A stretch of 46,162 bases of DNA. Origin: Planctomycetota bacterium. GTDB lineage: Bacteria; Planctomycetota; Planctomycetia; Pirellulales; Pirellulaceae. The notes beneath the pieces were generated by a model that saw nothing but the letters and a program-made list of their open reading frames with translations, had not been told where the DNA came from and made no database searches. The position numbers and the translations under genes are program-made. Every line of letters begins with the position of its first letter. Position 1 is the first letter of the stretch. Of the stretch, positions 25,794 to 34,738 are shown one piece after another. The stretch is from NCBI GenBank assembly GCA_014584305.1, contig JACTND010000218.1, positions 1 to 46,162 of the forward strand. The letters run 5' to 3'.

Positions 25794-26233
25794 GGTCGGC
25801 CTCCGTTATGTCGCAGGGCCAGATGCCGTTCATCCGCCTGCCGCATTTCTGTAGTTATTTCTGAACGCTGAAACTCCGCCGCTTTTTGCTCGGCCAACTT
25901 CTCCCAAGACTTAGTCTTGCGGTCCCATTCCATGAATTGAGTCGTCAAGGCGTCTAATGCTTGCGTTGCGACCCTAATTTGCATTGTCAAATCCTCGATG
26001 TGTCGTTGGTAATACATGGCCGCAACCTCGCATTGCTGAACCATCCACACCGCCATTGAGGAACCTGCTATTTGGTCGCCAATTTCCGACATCGACTGGC
26101 GATAGGCTTCACGACATGTTTCCAGTTGTCGGATCGCAAGACGTTGCGCGGCAATCTGTTCTTTGATCGAACTCCGTCGCTGGTCGTGAAAGCGAACCAT
26201 GCCTTTCAATGTACGCAATCGTTGGTGACTCAT
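25790..26233 (-). CDS. fliJ: flagellar export protein FliJ
   Basis: 147 residues from the ATG at 26233, which overlaps the fliI stop as ATGA. An all-helical coiled coil with LRTLKGMVRFHDQRRSSIKEQ at the N-terminus and many Gln, Arg and Glu fits FliJ, the central stalk of the FliI ATPase. Family sequence identity is always low; the position after fliI decides it. Confidence 0.85.
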   Translation of the reverse strand: MSHQRLRTLKGMVRFHDQRRSSIKEQIAAQRLAIRQLETCREAYRQSMSEIGDQIAGSSMAVWMVQQCEVAAMYYQRHIEDLTMQIRVATQALDALTTQFMEWDRKTKSWEKLAEQKAAEFQRSEITTEMRQADERHLALRHNGGRP

Positions 26234-27555
26234 GGATGCATCCCAGTCCATCTGTGGGAGATGGCATTCAGGTCCCGCAAAGTCCCGTTCCAGGGTGTTG
26301 GTTGATTCAACTCCTGTTGCAAAAACTGCCTGACCATGGGGTAAAGCTCGATTGCCAAATCGGTCGCGGCCGTTACGCCTTTCTGGTAAGCTCCGATTTG
26401 CAAAAGGTCCGACACTTCGTCATACCGTGCCAGAATCTGGCGCACTGCCAAAGCCGCCTGCTGGTGTTGCGGTCCGGTCAGATCGAGAAACAACCGGCTG
26501 TTGCTGTGCAGAATATCAATGGCGGGGAAACTGCCCGCATTCGCCATTTTCCGCGACAGTACGATATGGCCATCCAGTATGGCGCGCACGGAATCGGCAA
26601 TCGGATCGTTCAGGTCATCGCCTTCAACGAGTACAGTGATAATCCCGGTGACGGATCCGCAATCGGACTTCCCCATGCGTTCCAAGACAACGGCCAACTT
26701 GTGGAACACCGAAGGTGTATAGCCTCGCGACGTCGGCGGTTCACCCAGCATCAAACCCAAGTCGCGTTGGGCCATCGCGAAGCGGGTGATACTATCGAGA
26801 ATCATCAACACACTCTTGCCCTGCCGTCGAAACCAATCGGCCATCGCCAAGGCTGATTCAGTGGCCCGAACCCGTGCTAACGGACTCTCGTTCGACGTCG
26901 AAACCACAACCACCGATTTTTTCATTCCCGCCGGTCCGAGCACGTGCCGAATAAAGGGTGCCACTTCCCGCGATCGCTCGCCAACCATAGCGACCACATT
27001 CAAATCTGCTTGGGCATGACAGGCAATCTGTCCCAGTAACGTGCTCTTGCCAACGCCGCTGCCGCCAAATATACCGATGCGTTGGCCTCGTCCGATGGTC
27101 AGCAAGCCATCAATTGCTTTTTGCCCGGTGACTAGGACTTCGGCAATGTCCGAGCGCATCAAGGTCGCCGGGGGATCACCTTGGACGGGGACGAAATGGC
27201 GCGCGCCCAATGGTCCTTGATCGTCGATCGGTTCACCGATGACATTGACGACGCGTCCCAACGTCTCAGGACCAACTGGAACGTGTAATGCGCGGCCCAG
27301 GCCGATGACTTCGTCTCCAGGGCGCAATGAATCGCTCGCGCCAAACGGCATAATTTGCGTCCGTCGCCCATGGAAACTGATGACTTCGGCTAGACATCGG
27401 CCGCCATGCTGGCAGCGGATCTCGCACAAGTCTCCGATACCGGCGGCCAACGATGTTTCAATGGTGCCGCGCACGCTTTCGATGCGGCCGAACGCCCGCA
27501 TCGCCGGAGCCGATCGAATCGCAGCGGCCAAAGACGATTTACTCAACTGGAGCAT
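26230..27555 (-). CDS. fliI: flagellum-specific ATPase FliI
   Basis: 441 residues from the ATG at 27555. Walker A is GGSGVGKST at 164-172, Walker B is VLMILDSITRF, and MVGERSREV is present, all typical of FliI/YscN ATPases. GGAGGTG lies ten bases upstream of this ATG, inside the end of fliH, so the genes overlap by 17 bases. The frame stays open to 27672, but that stretch is a shadow of fliH. FliI energises substrate delivery to the export gate with FliH and FliJ. Confidence 0.96.
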   Translation of the reverse strand: MLQLSKSSLAAAIRSAPAMRAFGRIESVRGTIETSLAAGIGDLCEIRCQHGGRCLAEVISFHGRRTQIMPFGASDSLRPGDEVIGLGRALHVPVGPETLGRVVNVIGEPIDDQGPLGARHFVPVQGDPPATLMRSDIAEVLVTGQKAIDGLLTIGRGQRIGIFGGSGVGKSTLLGQIACHAQADLNVVAMVGERSREVAPFIRHVLGPAGMKKSVVVVSTSNESPLARVRATESALAMADWFRRQGKSVLMILDSITRFAMAQRDLGLMLGEPPTSRGYTPSVFHKLAVVLERMGKSDCGSVTGIITVLVEGDDLNDPIADSVRAILDGHIVLSRKMANAGSFPAIDILHSNSRLFLDLTGPQHQQAALAVRQILARYDEVSDLLQIGAYQKGVTAATDLAIELYPMVRQFLQQELNQPTPWNGTLRDLNAISHRWTGMHP

Positions 27556-28150
27556 GGCGCAGCACCTCCAGCACTTGCGTTCGAATTTCGGACAACTGAT
27601 GTCGCCAGTCGGCCAGCATACGCTCAGTACGCGTCTCGATCCGACAATTTCCATCTGCCAGCGAAAGATCAATGGCCAATTGCACAGCGTTGTTGCTTTC
27701 GATCGACTGCTGCCACACTGTTTGTAGCCGGTCCCGATCAGCTTGATTTACGTAAACCATGACGGAGCCGGGGGCGTTTGGCTGGGGAAACGCTTGCATA
27801 ATCAGTTTTTCCAAACGTGTCGCGTGGTGAGACACCTCGTGTTGGACGATCGCTTCCGCGATTTCTAATGCCAGGGCCACGGCCAATTCCTGGCATTGTT
27901 TGCGGCATTCGGTGTCCTTAGCGGCGAGCTGTCGGCATGCGTTCTCAATAGCAGTTAACACCTGAGTTAGCGCGCGGTCTGCTGATGCCGCTCTGGCGCA
28001 TTCAGTCTGCGTTTCTCCAACGGAGGAAGGCTGTGGCGTCGCTGATCTCGGAGGCATACCGCAGGTGTTTGCGACCGTTGTGCGCGCGACTATAGAGGTC
28101 GCGCGCTGTAGATTGCGATCGACGATGATCGAGTATGATTGCATATTCAT
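27539..28150 (-). CDS. fliH: flagellar assembly protein FliH
   Basis: 203 residues. A low-complexity N-terminus (about 1-65) leads into helices with Ala/Gln/Glu (about 75-110), then ELAVALALEIAEAIVQHEVS, which fits the FliH/YscL signature before the C-terminal domain. The end has VYVNQADRDRLQ and DGNCRIETRTERMLADW, typical of the FliI-binding part. GAGGCGGA lies directly before the ATG. It follows fliG by 19 bases. Confidence 0.9.
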   Translation of the reverse strand: MNMQSYSIIVDRNLQRATSIVARTTVANTCGMPPRSATPQPSSVGETQTECARAASADRALTQVLTAIENACRQLAAKDTECRKQCQELAVALALEIAEAIVQHEVSHHATRLEKLIMQAFPQPNAPGSVMVYVNQADRDRLQTVWQQSIESNNAVQLAIDLSLADGNCRIETRTERMLADWRHQLSEIRTQVLEVLRHAPVE

Positions 28151-28169
28151 TCCGCCTCGCGCGTCGCCA

Positions 28170-29141
28170 TTACAGTTTTATTTCTCCGGATTCATCGAGT
28201 TTAGCCAACGTTTCTACAATGGTCCGACGCGCCAGTTCGATTTCCTCGTCCGACACATTTTGCTTGAACTCCATTTCTTCGACGATTGATTCTCGAGCCC
28301 GTTTGGAAAGGTTGCTCAAAAGCTTGTCGCCAATCTCTTGATCACAACGCTGCAAAGCGACTACGAGCGTCTCCGTTTCGATTTGCGCCAGCAGCTTTTG
28401 CACGTCGCGATCCGTCAAGCGCACGATGTCTGAAAAGATATACAGTTTGGACTTGACTAGCTCGGCCATATCAGCGTCGGCCGCCGCTAAGGTATCCATT
28501 AGCTCCACACGCAACTGTTTGTTCAGTGCGCGCATCAGATTCGCTAACGCTTGTGACTGATCCACGGTTTCTGGGCGAAAGGTGATCGTACAAGCTTTGT
28601 TAACCGTGGATTTCAATACCTGTCGAGCGATCGCCGTTGGAACCGTGGATTCACACGACAGCTGAACAATGGTAGCAGCGCGCGTTTCAGCCGGCAGGAT
28701 TTCCAGAACTTTGGCGGCATGTGACGTCTCAATTTCTCGCAGCACCAACGCGATGGTTTTGGGGTGATCCGAACCTATCGCTTGGGAAATCTGGTAAGGA
28801 TCCAATCGATTGAGGTCTGCCACCGGATCATCGGAGGGCGTGATTTGCGTGAAACGCTGTTCACCTTTGCGCGGCGATGCTTCCGAAGGAGTATCCGGGC
28901 GCAATTCGCTCGATGATGCAGCTCCGAGCGAGTTCACGGCCATGTGGAAGAACTTGAGAAAATCATCGACGACATATTCTAGTTCTTCGCGCGATGGTGG
29001 CTCATACTGCAGTTCGCGGTACAGCTGTTTTAACTCAGCAGCGCGCCTCGGCTCCATCAAATCAAAAGTCGCCGTAGCGACCTCTCCACCCATGGCTGCC
29101 AGGAGGAACGCCAAGCGTTCATTGGACGAAAGAACTTGCAT
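28170..29141 (-). CDS. fliG: flagellar motor switch protein FliG
   Basis: 323 residues from the ATG at 29141, with GAGGTGGCC upstream; this ATG overlaps no other gene. N-domain: NERLAFLLAAMGGEVATATF. Middle domain: QAIGSDHPKTIALVLREIE, the highly conserved EHPQTIALIL-type motif. C-domain: LVVALQRCDQEIGDKLLSNL and SKRARESIVEEMEF, the torque helix with the charged residues that face MotA. All three domains are complete. Confidence 0.96.
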   Translation of the reverse strand: MQVLSSNERLAFLLAAMGGEVATATFDLMEPRRAAELKQLYRELQYEPPSREELEYVVDDFLKFFHMAVNSLGAASSSELRPDTPSEASPRKGEQRFTQITPSDDPVADLNRLDPYQISQAIGSDHPKTIALVLREIETSHAAKVLEILPAETRAATIVQLSCESTVPTAIARQVLKSTVNKACTITFRPETVDQSQALANLMRALNKQLRVELMDTLAAADADMAELVKSKLYIFSDIVRLTDRDVQKLLAQIETETLVVALQRCDQEIGDKLLSNLSKRARESIVEEMEFKQNVSDEEIELARRTIVETLAKLDESGEIKL

Positions 29142-29152
29142 GACGGGCCACC

Positions 29153-30658
29153 TCACGCTGCCTTTTTCGTCGGTAGTGGTTTCTCAGGCGATTGGTTTTC
29201 GCTCGCCCAAGCCGCCAGAACCCGTGAAAACTCTTCCGGATGCTGTCGAATCATTTCGCTGAGCTGGCTCAACCGCGCATCCCGGCTGTCGAAGGAATTG
29301 AAACTAGAATTCGTCGGACGCGGCACCGGTTGCAGGTGTTTGAAAGTGCGCAATCCCAAGTAAACCGCCGCCACAGCGGCCAGTCCTAAGGAAAGGTTTT
29401 TCACCATCGTATGGATCTGTTTCCATGGAAAAGTGGCAGGCGCGTTCACCTCGGGCAACAATTCCACAAACTCAAAGAACTCCAAATTAAACTGGTCAAC
29501 ACCGTCGCGAAATCCAACGGCTTGTTTGACCATTGCTTCGATACTGGTCTTCACGGAAGCGGGGATTTCCTTGTTTTCGTTGGCCACTTTTGCTGAGTTC
29601 ACGAGGACCGACACGGTCAGCACGTTCAGGACCGGCGTGCGAACGATGTCCTCACGATGTGTCGAGGATACCTCGTACTTGTTGTTCACAACCTCCGTTT
29701 TCGAGATCAGCGATTTGTTGCTGCGGGGTGCCCCGGCCGTTCCGACGGCATTCGATCCAGGGTCTGCGCTGCCCCCTTCTCCCGTGGTCGTACTTGTATC
29801 GATCGTCTCACTCGTCGCCACGCGTTTGTCCGGATCGAACTCAGTGATCGTTGTCCGCCCTTCGGGGAACGAGAAATCGGTCGTGATTTCCACACGTGAA
29901 TTGCCTATTCCCAGAAAATTGATCAGCAGCGACTGCGCCTTGTGAGTCAATTCCCGTTCGCGGTTCAATCGATACTCCTCTTGTTTTGTCAAACGCCCCA
30001 GCGCTTCGTCATGCGAGTACAAGTTGCCGGATGTATCGGAGATAGCAACCTGTTCCATGCGCAGGCCGGGGACTGCGTTGGCGATCAGTTGAGCGATGGC
30101 CACCGCCTGCGCTTCCGTGAAACGCTGGTTAGGGACAATCGACAAAACCACTGAGGCTGACGGTTGGGCTGTGGGTCGCAAAAACGGCTGCCGCTCGGGA
30201 ATGCTCAAATGCACCACCGCCGATTCGATAGAGGAATACTTTTGAATGGAATGGGCTAATTGCTTTTCTAAGTTGCGGCGATAAATCTGCTGCTGATTAA
30301 CGGGATCCAACCACGGAGACGACGATTCCAATTCCACGTCGTTGACACCAATGCCGCGACTGCCAGCCAACGCGGCGGCACGGTCGAAAGCGCGCTTGTC
30401 CACAAGAATCATGGATCCGGCGCCTTTGATTTGATAGGCAATATTCGCTTGATCGAGGGCCGCCATCAGTTGCGTCGATTTCACATGGTCCAGATTGCTG
30501 GCCAATGTGACGTAATTGGGTTGTGCCGACCAGAATCCGACACCAATGATGGCCCCGATGCACATCAGCGCCAACAGTAGAATCCCCACGCGGGCCGCCG
30601 CAGTGGATTCCTTCCACACGAGAAGTGCTTGATCCAAGAAAGCTTTAACAGTCTGCAT
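29153..30658 (-). CDS. fliF: flagellar MS-ring protein FliF
   Basis: 501 residues from the ATG at 30658. TM helices lie at about 24-46 and 428-446. The periplasmic region has ELESSSPWLDPVNQQQIYRR and AVVHLSIPERQPFLR, the ring-building motifs, and a variable loop rich in Gly/Ser/Thr (about 290-310). The cytoplasmic tail ends ARLSQLSEMIRQHPEEFSRV, the FliG-binding helix. At about 500 residues it is somewhat short for the family (often 520-570). The fliG start follows by about 11 bases. Confidence 0.95.
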   Translation of the reverse strand: MQTVKAFLDQALLVWKESTAAARVGILLLALMCIGAIIGVGFWSAQPNYVTLASNLDHVKSTQLMAALDQANIAYQIKGAGSMILVDKRAFDRAAALAGSRGIGVNDVELESSSPWLDPVNQQQIYRRNLEKQLAHSIQKYSSIESAVVHLSIPERQPFLRPTAQPSASVVLSIVPNQRFTEAQAVAIAQLIANAVPGLRMEQVAISDTSGNLYSHDEALGRLTKQEEYRLNRERELTHKAQSLLINFLGIGNSRVEITTDFSFPEGRTTITEFDPDKRVATSETIDTSTTTGEGGSADPGSNAVGTAGAPRSNKSLISKTEVVNNKYEVSSTHREDIVRTPVLNVLTVSVLVNSAKVANENKEIPASVKTSIEAMVKQAVGFRDGVDQFNLEFFEFVELLPEVNAPATFPWKQIHTMVKNLSLGLAAVAAVYLGLRTFKHLQPVPRPTNSSFNSFDSRDARLSQLSEMIRQHPEEFSRVLAAWASENQSPEKPLPTKKAA

Positions 30659-30678
30659 GTTTCCCACCCGTGGTCACG

Positions 30679-31008
30679 TCAAAACTGCATCCGCATCAAT
30701 TCATGGAACGATTCTATGACTTTGTTTCGTACCTCCATAAAGAACTGGAACGACAAATCCGCCTGCGCCATTGCCAAAACGACGTGCTGGATGTTGTCCG
30801 TCTTACCAGTGACAAAATCAGAAATGGCAGCGTCCACCGCCAATTGTTGCCCATTTACTTGCTGCAAGTAGCCCTGCACGACATCGCCAAAACCGGTGCC
30901 GGCGGTTGGCACGGTTTGTTGACTTCCTGCGCGCGGCCCGATGGAAGGGTAAGTGCCAGGGACGGCACCCACGGAGGCAATCGACGACTGGGCGACGATG
31001 GGATTCAT
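30679..31008 (-). CDS. fliE: flagellar hook-basal body protein FliE
   Basis: 109 residues. The C-terminal region (TDNIQHVVLAMAQADLSFQF ... VRNKVIESFHELMRMQF) is the FliE signature that links the MS ring to the rod. The ATG shares its A with the flgC stop (TAATG), and GAGGAGG lies three bases upstream, so expression is coupled. Confidence 0.95.
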   Translation of the reverse strand: MNPIVAQSSIASVGAVPGTYPSIGPRAGSQQTVPTAGTGFGDVVQGYLQQVNGQQLAVDAAISDFVTGKTDNIQHVVLAMAQADLSFQFFMEVRNKVIESFHELMRMQF

Positions 31009-31448
31009 TAGCCTCCTCGCCGCAATAGTCGCAACGTCTGCTCGATCATATTCTTGAAACTGGTCAGCGCCTTGAGATTCGCCTCATACGACCGCGAGGC
31101 GGTAATCAAATCGATCATCTCGGTCGGCAATTTCACGTTGGGCATGGCCAGCAAACCGGTTTCCGGGTCTGCGTCAGGATGACCAGGGTTGTACACCACG
31201 GGCAGCTCGGTTTGGTCTATAACCCGGCCCAGCACGCGCACGCCATTAAAGTCGCCGCTCGCTTCACGGACCCCCGAACGTTCAACTGCCTCCGTGAAAA
31301 TCAGTTGTTGTCGTCGATAGGGCCCCCCATCGGCTGATCGCGTCGAGTTAGCGTTGGCAATGTTGTTAGCTATAACCTCCATCCGTTGGCGCTCGGCGGC
31401 CATGCCGGTGGCACTGACCTGGGCGCCGTTGAATAACTGAATCTGCAT
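31008..31448 (-). CDS. flgC: flagellar proximal rod protein FlgC
   Basis: 146 residues. The N-terminus has MAAERQRMEVIANNIANANS, the rod motif, followed by GGPYRRQQLIF. The C-terminus has NVKLPTEMIDLITASRSYEANLKALTSFKNM, standard for FlgC. It lies 38 bases after flgB and overlaps fliE by one base. Confidence 0.95.
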   Translation of the reverse strand: MQIQLFNGAQVSATGMAAERQRMEVIANNIANANSTRSADGGPYRRQQLIFTEAVERSGVREASGDFNGVRVLGRVIDQTELPVVYNPGHPDADPETGLLAMPNVKLPTEMIDLITASRSYEANLKALTSFKNMIEQTLRLLRRGG

Positions 31449-31486
31449 ATTTCCCCTCCGCGTGCCATCTACTACTGCGCCAAGTT

Positions 31487-31837
31487 TTATCCCTTAATGG
31501 CGGTCCTGGTCGTCTCCATCTTGGCGCCGAGCAATTGGATCAAGGTCTGGTGGATCAAGTCGTTGCGCTTCAAATTGGCAATTTCCGCGTCCAAGTCAAC
31601 GTTGTTTCCGTCGCCGCGGGCAATAAATCCCTCGGCTAACTGGACGTCGAACTGACGCGCTGCTCCGGTCAAGTTGTGTTTTTGAACGTCTGCCAAGAAC
31701 TGCTCAAAGGACAACTGCCGCGCCCGATAATTCGGCGTATTGACATTTGCCAAATTCTGGCTGATCACGCGGTGGTTTTGATTGGAGAACTCCAGCGCAT
31801 GATGCAACAATTGAAATTGGCAGACCATAGCGTGCAT
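31487..31837 (-). CDS. flgB: flagellar proximal rod protein FlgB
   Basis: 116 residues. The rod motif reads VISQNLANVNTPNYRARQLSF, and the C-terminal helix contains LKRNDLIHQTLIQLLGAKME. ATGs at 31837 and 31828 are both possible, and neither has a strong ribosome site. It is the first gene of the minus-strand basal-body block, so the operon promoter should be in the gap to motA. Confidence 0.93.
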   Translation of the reverse strand: MHAMVCQFQLLHHALEFSNQNHRVISQNLANVNTPNYRARQLSFEQFLADVQKHNLTGAARQFDVQLAEGFIARGDGNNVDLDAEIANLKRNDLIHQTLIQLLGAKMETTRTAIKG

Positions 31838-32358
31838 GCCAAAATGTATCGGCTGTATCGATTATGCACTTGAGCGAAGAGCGGCAGAGCTTGCCATCGA
31901 TTCCGGAAACTTCCCTGCGAATTACCCAATTCAGGCAGACTAGAGTGGTGCTAGCTGGCGGCTCTGCAGTTCAAGACTACCCATACATCATGTTGGGAAG
32001 GACTCCCCCAGAATAACCGCTCTAACCGTTGCATCGAACACATTGAATCCAGGTCGGTACGCCAACCGCCGACTGGCCAGATGAACACTCTCAAAACCTA
32101 AGCCAAAATGGCAATCTACAGGTTCGCCCACAGGATTTACTCTCGCCCCAGCAGAATGCAACCTAAACTTTCCCGTGCAGCTTCGGTAGATTTTCCGGAC
32201 TGCCAGGTTCTGTTGGAATTCCCGGCGAATTCTGCCGCGGGTCAAACAGACAAACATAGTCCTCCATGCTTTCTCGTCGGAGAACGGGAATCAGCGGAGG
32301 AAGGAACGTAAGTAACCGTTGTTAGGACTCACGCGACAGCGACAATTCGGGTGGCCAG
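31838..32358. other. divergent intergenic region between flgB and motA
   Basis: About 520 bases with no convincing gene. An open frame on the minus strand (31988-32257) has no motif and no start signal. The region must hold the promoters of the flgB operon (minus) and motA operon (plus). I looked for sigma-28 and sigma-54 boxes and found no match good enough to call. Confidence 0.5.
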
Positions 32359-33135
32359 GTGGACATCGCAACAGTTTTAGGACTAATTGCAGGCTTTGGC
32401 CTGATTATCGGCGCGATCATCATGGGTGGAGGAACCGAGGGGTTCGCGTCGTTTATCGACTTTCCTTCGATTCTAATCACAGTTGGCGGGTCTATCGCCG
32501 CGCTGTTCATCAGCTATCCCATGGGCACCGTCTTGTCCACGATCAACGTGGTCAAGAAGTGCTTTCTGGTCAAAATCCCCGATGGCGCCGCCGTCATTCG
32601 CCAGTTCAAGGAGCTGGCGACGATTGTCCGCAAGGATGGTATGTTGGCGCTGGAACAACAGGTCGAAAAAATGAGCGACGATTTCATGAAGCGCGGCCTT
32701 GAGCAGGTGATCAGCGGCGCGAATGAAGACCAATTGCGCAGCGTCCTAGAAACTGAACTGTCAGCGATCGAGTCGCGTCATGCGGTCGGGAAACAGATCG
32801 TGGATTCGCTGGGGGCTGCTGCTCCAGCCTTTGGAATGATCGGCACGCTGGTGGGGCTGGTACAAATGCTGCGCTCGTTGGACGATCCCAGTCAAATCGG
32901 CGGCGGCATGGCGGTCGCCTTGTTGACCACGCTCTATGGCGCAATCATCGCGAACGTAGCGTGTATTCCGCTGGCCAGCAAACTGGAGAATCGCAGCAAG
33001 GAGGAGATCGCCGCTCGTGAATTGATGGTGACCGGTCTTGTGGGCCTCTCTCAAGGGCTAGCTCCCCGCGCCATCGAGGAACATCTGGCAGCCTACTTGG
33101 CGCCAAAACGACGAAAAGAATTACAAACTACGTAG
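32359..33135 (+). CDS. motA: flagellar stator protein MotA
   Basis: 258 residues with four TM helices. GTEGFASFIDFPSILITVGG near residue 24 and the AAPAFGMIGTLVGLVQMLRS helix near 155, followed by GGGMAVALLTTLYGAIIAN, are the MotA signature. MotA pentamers surround MotB and contact FliG. The start is GTG, preceded by GGGTGGCCAG. motB follows after 10 bases. Confidence 0.95.
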   Translation: MDIATVLGLIAGFGLIIGAIIMGGGTEGFASFIDFPSILITVGGSIAALFISYPMGTVLSTINVVKKCFLVKIPDGAAVIRQFKELATIVRKDGMLALEQQVEKMSDDFMKRGLEQVISGANEDQLRSVLETELSAIESRHAVGKQIVDSLGAAAPAFGMIGTLVGLVQMLRSLDDPSQIGGGMAVALLTTLYGAIIANVACIPLASKLENRSKEEIAARELMVTGLVGLSQGLAPRAIEEHLAAYLAPKRRKELQTT

Positions 33136-33145
33136 CCGGTCGGCC

Positions 33146-33805
33146 ATGGCTAGAAAAGTTCCATTTCCTCGCCAACGCGAAGAAATTCCCGCATGGTTTA
33201 TGACATACAGCGACGTCATCACCTTGCTGATGACGTTTTTTATTCTGTTACTGACCTTCTCCACGACCGAACCCGAGCGATTTGATCGGGTGGAACGGTC
33301 GATCACGTCCAGTAGTGCCGCCACGGGGTTAACCGGCGTCACTACCAAGGGCCTATCTAAAGACTCTTGGGTTTCTCGAGTCCGGCCACCCGCGGCCCGG
33401 ATCGCGTTACGGGGTGCCGAAATGCCGCCGATTATGAACAGTCCGGCGTCCGAGTCGTTTGGTAAAGGATTGGAAGCACTCACCCAAATAGACCGGGTTC
33501 AATGGACAACGCATTATTTCGATGTTGAACTCAATTGGGTCTTTGACGCGTGGGGTAACATTACTCCTCAAGGCCAGAAGCTCTGTGGGTCATTAGCGGA
33601 TCTCTTGCAGGAGATCCCTTTTCAATGCACGATTCAATTCTCCGATTCCATTCACACGGAGCTAGTAGCCAACCTGCTGTCCTACATGTTTGAAGTTGAA
33701 GGCGTTCGGCCGGGACAGATCGGAATGGGAAAAGTTCGCACGGATTCGCTTCCGCCTCGAGTACTTCGGATAGTTATCGCGCGCTACGTGGGGCATCAAC
33801 CATGA
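33146..33805 (+). CDS. motB: MotB-like stator protein 1
   Basis: 219 residues. The N-terminal segment PAWFMTYSDVITLLMTFFIL is the MotB plug and TM helix; D23 is the proton-carrying Asp. The periplasmic part is short and lacks the G-H-T-D-x-x-G and N-x-x-L-S-x-x-R-A motifs of OmpA-type peptidoglycan-binding domains. The stretch near 140-215 keeps a possible degenerate OmpA-like fold. The TGA overlaps the next gene's ATG by four bases. Whether it can anchor to peptidoglycan is unclear. Confidence 0.88.
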   Translation: MARKVPFPRQREEIPAWFMTYSDVITLLMTFFILLLTFSTTEPERFDRVERSITSSSAATGLTGVTTKGLSKDSWVSRVRPPAARIALRGAEMPPIMNSPASESFGKGLEALTQIDRVQWTTHYFDVELNWVFDAWGNITPQGQKLCGSLADLLQEIPFQCTIQFSDSIHTELVANLLSYMFEVEGVRPGQIGMGKVRTDSLPPRVLRIVIARYVGHQP

Positions 33806-34545
33806 GTCGAAAATGCAAACCGCCCCCCAAGAAACCTAGCAAGGCATATTTGGTGTCTTTCGGCGATACGATGACAGCGTTGCTGGCCTTTTTCATTGTC
33901 CTTAATTCGCTGGCAAAGGATCAAACCGGTGCCAACATGTACACCGGCACGGGTTCTTTCGTACGGGCGTTCAAACGAACTGGTGCCGCCGGGAGTCGCT
34001 GGGGAGTCCGATCCGATCAAAACATCCCACGCGTCGCTCCAACTCCGGTCTATGCAATTCCGACGCGGAAGCACACCGAAGATGACCTAAAGAATAAAGG
34101 ACCGGACCAAACGGATAACGGACAACGGACAATCGATCGCACCGCTGAAGACTTTTCCCGATTCCTAACCGAAATGCGCCGTCACCATCAAGTGGTCGAA
34201 GGCAATTCCACTCAAGCACAGGTAGTTATCGACTCATTCGAACGTCTTGGGACCGATCCTCGGGAAGTTCTCGGCCCCAGCGCGATGCAGATTGTCAGCG
34301 ATGCCATCGGTCAGCTCGCCAACGGACAGTTCGAAATGGAGATTGTCGTTTGGTCCAGCGCCCCGGGCCCAAACGAACTCGGCCGCGCGATGGACTCGGC
34401 CCTTCAAATCGAATCGCAACTCGACCGCGTTTTCCAATTCCGCGGCAGCCAACGGGTGCGTCTCAGCGTGGCAGCTCGCCCCTGGCTGTTTGTCGATGCC
34501 AAACGCCCGAAATTGTCAGTCATCCTTTCCCGCCTTAGCCAGTAA
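33802..34545 (+). CDS. MotB-like stator protein 2
   Basis: 247 residues. The segment AYLVSFGDTMTALLAFFIVL gives a second plug and TM helix, with D22 as the likely proton carrier. A Lys/Asp-rich linker (about 80-110) leads to a C-terminal OmpA-like region (about 155-240: LGPSAMQIVSDAIGQLANGQ ... ESQLDRVFQFRG), again without the classical peptidoglycan-binding residues. It overlaps the first motB-like gene (ATGA). Two MotB paralogs with one MotA suggest a heteromeric MotB pair in each stator. This is inference. Confidence 0.82.
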   Translation: MSRKCKPPPKKPSKAYLVSFGDTMTALLAFFIVLNSLAKDQTGANMYTGTGSFVRAFKRTGAAGSRWGVRSDQNIPRVAPTPVYAIPTRKHTEDDLKNKGPDQTDNGQRTIDRTAEDFSRFLTEMRRHHQVVEGNSTQAQVVIDSFERLGTDPREVLGPSAMQIVSDAIGQLANGQFEMEIVVWSSAPGPNELGRAMDSALQIESQLDRVFQFRGSQRVRLSVAARPWLFVDAKRPKLSVILSRLSQ

Positions 34546-34738
34546 AGACCTCTGCTTATAGCGTTCCCTGGCAAATCTCTGCCAAGGTATCGTTGTGCCA
34601 ACCGTCACCAGAGTACCAGGTGAAACGGATCATTGTCTTGCCATTGAATGCGCACGCGTCTCTCCGTTCCAATCGAAACGAAGTCACCACGTTGAGAACG
34701 ATACGGTGCTGGCCAATGAGTTGGAGCCGAGAGCTCCA

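Noticed and set aside
31988..32257. 89-codon minus-strand frame upstream of flgB
   Set aside because: No motif, no ribosome site and no sign of coding composition. It is probably chance in the divergent promoter region.
34569..34584. TGGCA-AATCTC-TGCCA hairpin between motB2 and glgX as a bidirectional terminator
   Set aside because: The stem is five bases with no T run on either side, too weak to call.
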